Of a stretch of DNA of 8,077 bases, positions 6,801-8,077 are shown piece by piece. This DNA is from Lachnospiraceae bacterium. GTDB lineage: Bacteria; Bacillota; Clostridia; Lachnospirales; Lachnospiraceae. The notes beneath the pieces were generated by a model. That model was not told the DNA's origin. It saw only the letters and a program-made list of their open reading frames with translations, and did no database searches. The position numbers were made by a program, and so were the translations under genes. Within the stretch, counting starts at the first letter, position 1. The number at the start of each line of letters is the position of its first letter. The stretch is taken from positions 30,565 through 38,641 of the forward strand of contig VSOC01000011.1 of NCBI GenBank assembly GCA_009774615.1, given 5' to 3'.

Positions 6801-8077
6801 GCAGCAATCCGTTTTAAAACCTCCGGCGGCGGAAATGCTTACGGCGCAATGCTGATGATGAATGCCGACCCGTGGGGAATATGGATTGACTTTTGCGATG
6901 GGGAAGAAACCGTCTACAAGTTTGAAACCAAGCCGTTATTTACGGAACTGGAACTGCAGGATAAATTTGTAGATTATATGATTTTTGTATATTCCGATGA
7001 AGCGGAGGAGCCGACGCCTGCAGAGAAGTTTGAAGAATTTGCAGTAACGAAAGATAAACCTGTAGAATATTCCTGCAAAGAATTATTGGAAAAGAATGAA
7101 ATTGCTGCGGGAAGCCGGGTAAAACTTACCATAACCGTGAAAACAGAAGGCGCTGTCGGGGGAGAGGTTTCCTTTAACGAAGAAAATGGAATGAAGGTTT
7201 CCGGAACTATCACCAGCGATGCTGCAGGAACAAGTACTGCAATTGTAATGGGAAGCAGTAAGGACAATATGCTTGCATTGAAAGTTAATGACGATTCTGC
7301 AACCGATGCTTATACCGTGACCGATATTCGTGTTGAAAAGGCAGAAGGTGCGGTACTTGCCGAACTTCAGAAAGCAGGAAGAATTGAATTTGATTTATCG
7401 CAGGTAGAAACAAAAGAAATGGAAGGATTAACAAATCCAGGCTTAAAGGTTTATTATGAATTTGATGGAGATGTTAAAGGAGTTTCCTCACAGTTGGCAG
7501 TAAATGGTGATTGGGGAAATGCAGGAAATAATAGTAACTGGACGATAGGAACGGATGATAATGGTTCTTACATTTGGTATGGATGCGAGAAAGTGGATAG
7601 TGTGTTGTTTGCCTGCTGGTATATTGACAAGCCATTAAAGATTACGAAACTGGTTCATGAGAAGGCGAAGAAAGGTGCGGAGGAGCCTGTAGAACCAGAT
7701 AAACCAAAACCAGAAGAGCCGGTATTAAAAGATGGTGAAATTTTGGTAGAAGCAGGAGAAGATGGAAAGTATTATGTTCCAGAAGGAAAAGGAGTACCTA
7801 AAGCTATTCGTTTTAAGGCATCAGAAGGAACCAATGAATGGGGAGCAAATTTGCAGATAAATTGTGACCCATGGAGTTTGTGGATTGGATTTACTGCGGG
7901 AGAAGAAACCGTATATACTTTTGAACAGGAGTATTCATTTACAGAAATCAAGTTAGATGCCAAAACGATTGATTATATGATTTTTGTATATTCCGATGAA
8001 GCGGAGGAGCCTGTAGAACCAGATAAACCAAAACCAGAAGAGCCGGTATTAAAAGATGGTGAAATTTTGGTAGAAGC
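3882..8077 (+). CDS. Secreted multimodular GH5 family endoglucanase-like hydrolase, 3' end outside window
   Basis: The frame is open from ATG 3882 (GGGAGG at 3871-3876, 5 nt upstream) to the window end, giving 1398 codons without a stop. Residues 1-36 form a Sec signal peptide: basic start, hydrophobic core at about 12-34, cleavage likely after ARA36. The GH5 catalytic domain covers about 45-395. It has NIGNTFD at 62-68, R108 in VRLPVSW, H150-H151, the acid/base E200 in FEGMNE, H271-Y272, the nucleophile E325 in IIGEYG, and W360. This pattern resembles subfamily 4 endoglucanase/xyloglucanase/lichenase enzymes, so the target is probably a beta-1,4-linked glucan; specificity is not proven. The usual Pro after the catalytic Glu (NEP) is Val here. 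Downstream are module X (403-519), a Gly/Ser/Asn linker (534-570) and the modules A0 571-697, A1 700-833, B1 834-943, C1 952-1044, A2 1047-1156, B2 1157-1265, C2 1282-1377 and the start of C3 at 1390. Module labels are mine. Any cell-surface anchor would lie beyond the window. Confidence 0.93.
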   Translation, partial: MRRAWKSRVIRAAAKLLAVTVTATSCLSGMAFTARAEGYGKNGIVRDMTSQQLVEDMGLGYNIGNTFDSIGSFITETDPWEYQKAWGNDPVSQLFIQKVRESGFKTVRLPVSWAHWIDANNQINPGYLQAVQTVVDWCMDEDMYVILNIHHDSGAADTSWIRNAATDWDGTTVKYAAVWTQISNHFKNYGDHLIFEGMNEVEFPAAPTMARQYEILNGMNQLFVDTVRATGGNNALRHLLIPGYNTNIERSCARRYQMPADPANHCILSIHYYSPPAFCVAEHNVDWAVPVTTWGTEEDLKRVEADFDLLAEHYLSKGVPVIIGEYGVLTEDQKDPESIRAYVSKVPEIIMQYGMCPVLWDTSNAGDMKFIERTTGEFYDPQIKANYQALAQRKALGQIQKKEFHFQVYQRVSLPIRPGGWVSLDAYEPEKILGVAFELDCAGDWDSYGGGGLYLDGWDNMPQWNFGSVYDEVVYMFSAEERARIKDQLGVFIFWMDESKGGNRREELSVKGGQITLLYGENELVNAPRQLTGTVSGKSSGGFGGGGGSSRYPNNNTEPVGDETNNEKTNLYYSLHEGKEVVKEGVLKKGRNSKTSEEDTETGAYKIKIKDFCPDYAVGDKVRVNVSYLSDEGSPSIALVTTENGYTSSDDNGIRNKNTLVWDCVPPDGEVTLNLWYLGNNKYFMYKVSCEILEKVPGFAVDDINNHDSFGEPERTEDTDDKGNPIITMTYPFSLSELARVSDVELGEDCRIKLTVYPVAKPQEGDEYSVYFEDINGVKVTGSLEGSSVTLIGTPKDDTVYFAFTTKNTAAAQSTKGAFPPVSFSNFVLKQLPAIDILAEIVSSGRVEISSTKANPRPIEETDKAEDGVKVYFEYEGNNVKEDLDGALVVNGDWDYTNDKWVVRTDENGEYIWCAGSAQSTVMLSLWTIKSSFRITSVVGVRKSEKAPALAENEELMTEGEDGKYHVPEGKRLAAIRFKTSGGGNAYGAMLMMNADPWGIWIDFCDGEETVYKFETKPLFTELELQDKFVDYMIFVYSDEAEEPTPAEKFEEFAVTKDKPVEYSCKELLEKNEIAAGSRVKLTITVKTEGAVGGEVSFNEENGMKVSGTITSDAAGTSTAIVMGSSKDNMLALKVNDDSATDAYTVTDIRVEKAEGAVLAELQKAGRIEFDLSQVETKEMEGLTNPGLKVYYEFDGDVKGVSSQLAVNGDWGNAGNNSNWTIGTDDNGSYIWYGCEKVDSVLFACWYIDKPLKITKLVHEKAKKGAEEPVEPDKPKPEEPVLKDGEILVEAGEDGKYYVPEGKGVPKAIRFKASEGTNEWGANLQINCDPWSLWIGFTAGEETVYTFEQEYSFTEIKLDAKTIDYMIFVYSDEAEEPVEPDKPKPEEPVLKDGEILVE
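5088..5438 (+). other. Module X of the GH5 protein: aromatic- and glycine-rich, possible carbohydrate-binding module
   Basis: Residues 403-519 directly follow the catalytic domain. The segment is predicted beta-rich, with alternating hydrophobic residues in short strands, and carries a dense W/Y/G patch near 436-460 (DWDSYGGGG, then LDGWDN). A charged helix-like stretch, SAEERARIKD, precedes a strand with FIFW. Position after a GH5 domain and exposed aromatics suggest a carbohydrate-binding or accessory module. I cannot assign a CBM family by eye. Confidence 0.45.
6972..7012 (+). repeat. 41-bp perfect direct repeat, copy 1 (end of module C1)
   Basis: The 41 bases from 6972 to 7012 are identical to 7971-8011, at an offset of 999 bp (333 codons). 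They encode DYMIFVYSDEAEEP at the end of C1 and C2. The bases before and after differ between the copies (GTA versus ATT before, GACG versus TGTA after). The flanking C-module DNA has diverged far more, so this block looks recently copied or held by selection. Confidence 0.95.
7677..7753 (+). repeat. 77-bp perfect direct repeat, copy 1 (linker and start of module C2)
   Basis: Bases 7677-7753 are identical to 8001-8077 at an offset of 324 bp (108 codons). The repeat encodes a Pro/Glu/Lys linker (AEEPVEPDKPKPEEPV) and the first residues of a C module (LKDGEILVEA). The second copy reaches the last base of the window, so the true identity may be longer. Confidence 0.96.
7971..8011 (+). repeat. 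41-bp perfect direct repeat, copy 2 (end of module C2)
   Basis: This is the second copy of the 41-bp block first seen at 6972-7012. Its last 11 bases (8001-8011, GCGGAGGAGCC) also form the first 11 bases of the 77-bp repeat. The point between the C-module ends and the proline-rich linker is therefore a shared junction where two repeat families meet. Confidence 0.95.
8001..8077 (+). repeat. 77-bp perfect direct repeat, copy 2 (linker and start of module C3, cut by window end)
   Basis: This copy follows C2 directly and begins a third C module at 8049. It shows that C2 and C3 form a tandem 108-codon duplication with the linker included. How much of C3 is identical to C2, and whether further copies follow, cannot be seen. 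Confidence 0.95.

Larger units (their letters stand above)
5979..8012 (+). repeat. Two successive A-B-C three-module blocks in the GH5 protein
   Basis: The block A1-B1-C1 (5979-7013) is followed by A2-B2-C2 (7020-8012). The A copies share a leader with SELA or KELL, then a Lys-rich strand (RIKLTV and RVKLTI), a segment with NGVKVTG or NGMKVSG, and a final strand ending in LK or EK. The B copies share GRVEI or GRIEF, KVYFEY or KVYYEF, VNGDW, TDENG or TDDNG and YIW, and a tryptophan strand. The C copies share EGEDGKY or AGEDGKY, VPEGK, AIRFK, DPW followed by WI, GEETVY and YMIFVYSDEAEEP. Conserved tryptophans in B and C suggest sugar-binding beta-sandwiches. Function is inferred, not shown. Confidence 0.8.

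Noticed and set aside
6972..8077. Direct repeats considered as a CRISPR array or mobile element ends
   Set aside because: There are only two copies per family, spacing is a multiple of three within an open frame, and the repeats encode the same protein segment, so they are module duplications.

Overview
The window looks like a polysaccharide-use locus from a Firmicute, most likely a gut Lachnospiraceae-type clostridium. This is inferred from the Gram-positive style ribosome binding sites, the moderate GC content, the CUT1 permease pair beside a YesN-type regulator, and a secreted multimodular GH5 enzyme. There is no 16S or other marker gene to settle the taxonomy. All four genes are on the + strand.

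Bases 1-123 hold the leader of a transport operon: an 11-bp tandem repeat, then a perfect 13-bp stem-loop just before the first ribosome binding site. Bases 124-1848 encode two sugar ABC transporter permeases (MalF/UgpA-like, then MalG/UgpE-like) with no gap between the first stop and the second start. The substrate-binding protein is not in the window and would be expected upstream. No ATPase is present, which fits CUT1 systems served by a shared MsmX/MsmK-type ATPase. A 189-bp gap carries a promoter with an extended -10, then a 513-residue response regulator (receiver domain plus C-terminal AraC HTH, YesN type). A strong rho-independent terminator closes that unit at about 3658-3705.

From 3882 one uninterrupted reading frame runs off the end of the window (1398 complete codons, no stop). 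It encodes a secreted GH5 glycoside hydrolase followed by at least eight non-catalytic modules. The order I read is signal peptide, GH5, an aromatic-rich module X, a Gly/Ser/Asn linker, then A0-A1-B1-C1-A2-B2-C2 and the start of C3. The A-B-C block is repeated, and C is repeated again in tandem. Two perfect DNA repeats mark these duplications: 41 bp at an offset of 999 bp and 77 bp at an offset of 324 bp, both multiples of three. The 3' part of the gene is visibly more AT-rich. The GH5 leader carries a promoter-like -10 and a perfect 9-bp inverted repeat overlapping a catabolite-repression-like site.

Working model (inference): the extracellular GH5 protein binds and cuts a beta-glucan-type polysaccharide, the ABC system imports the oligosaccharides, and the YesN regulator, with a sensor kinase not seen here, controls the transport and perhaps the enzyme genes. 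The least explained part is the repeat-built C-terminal region of the enzyme.
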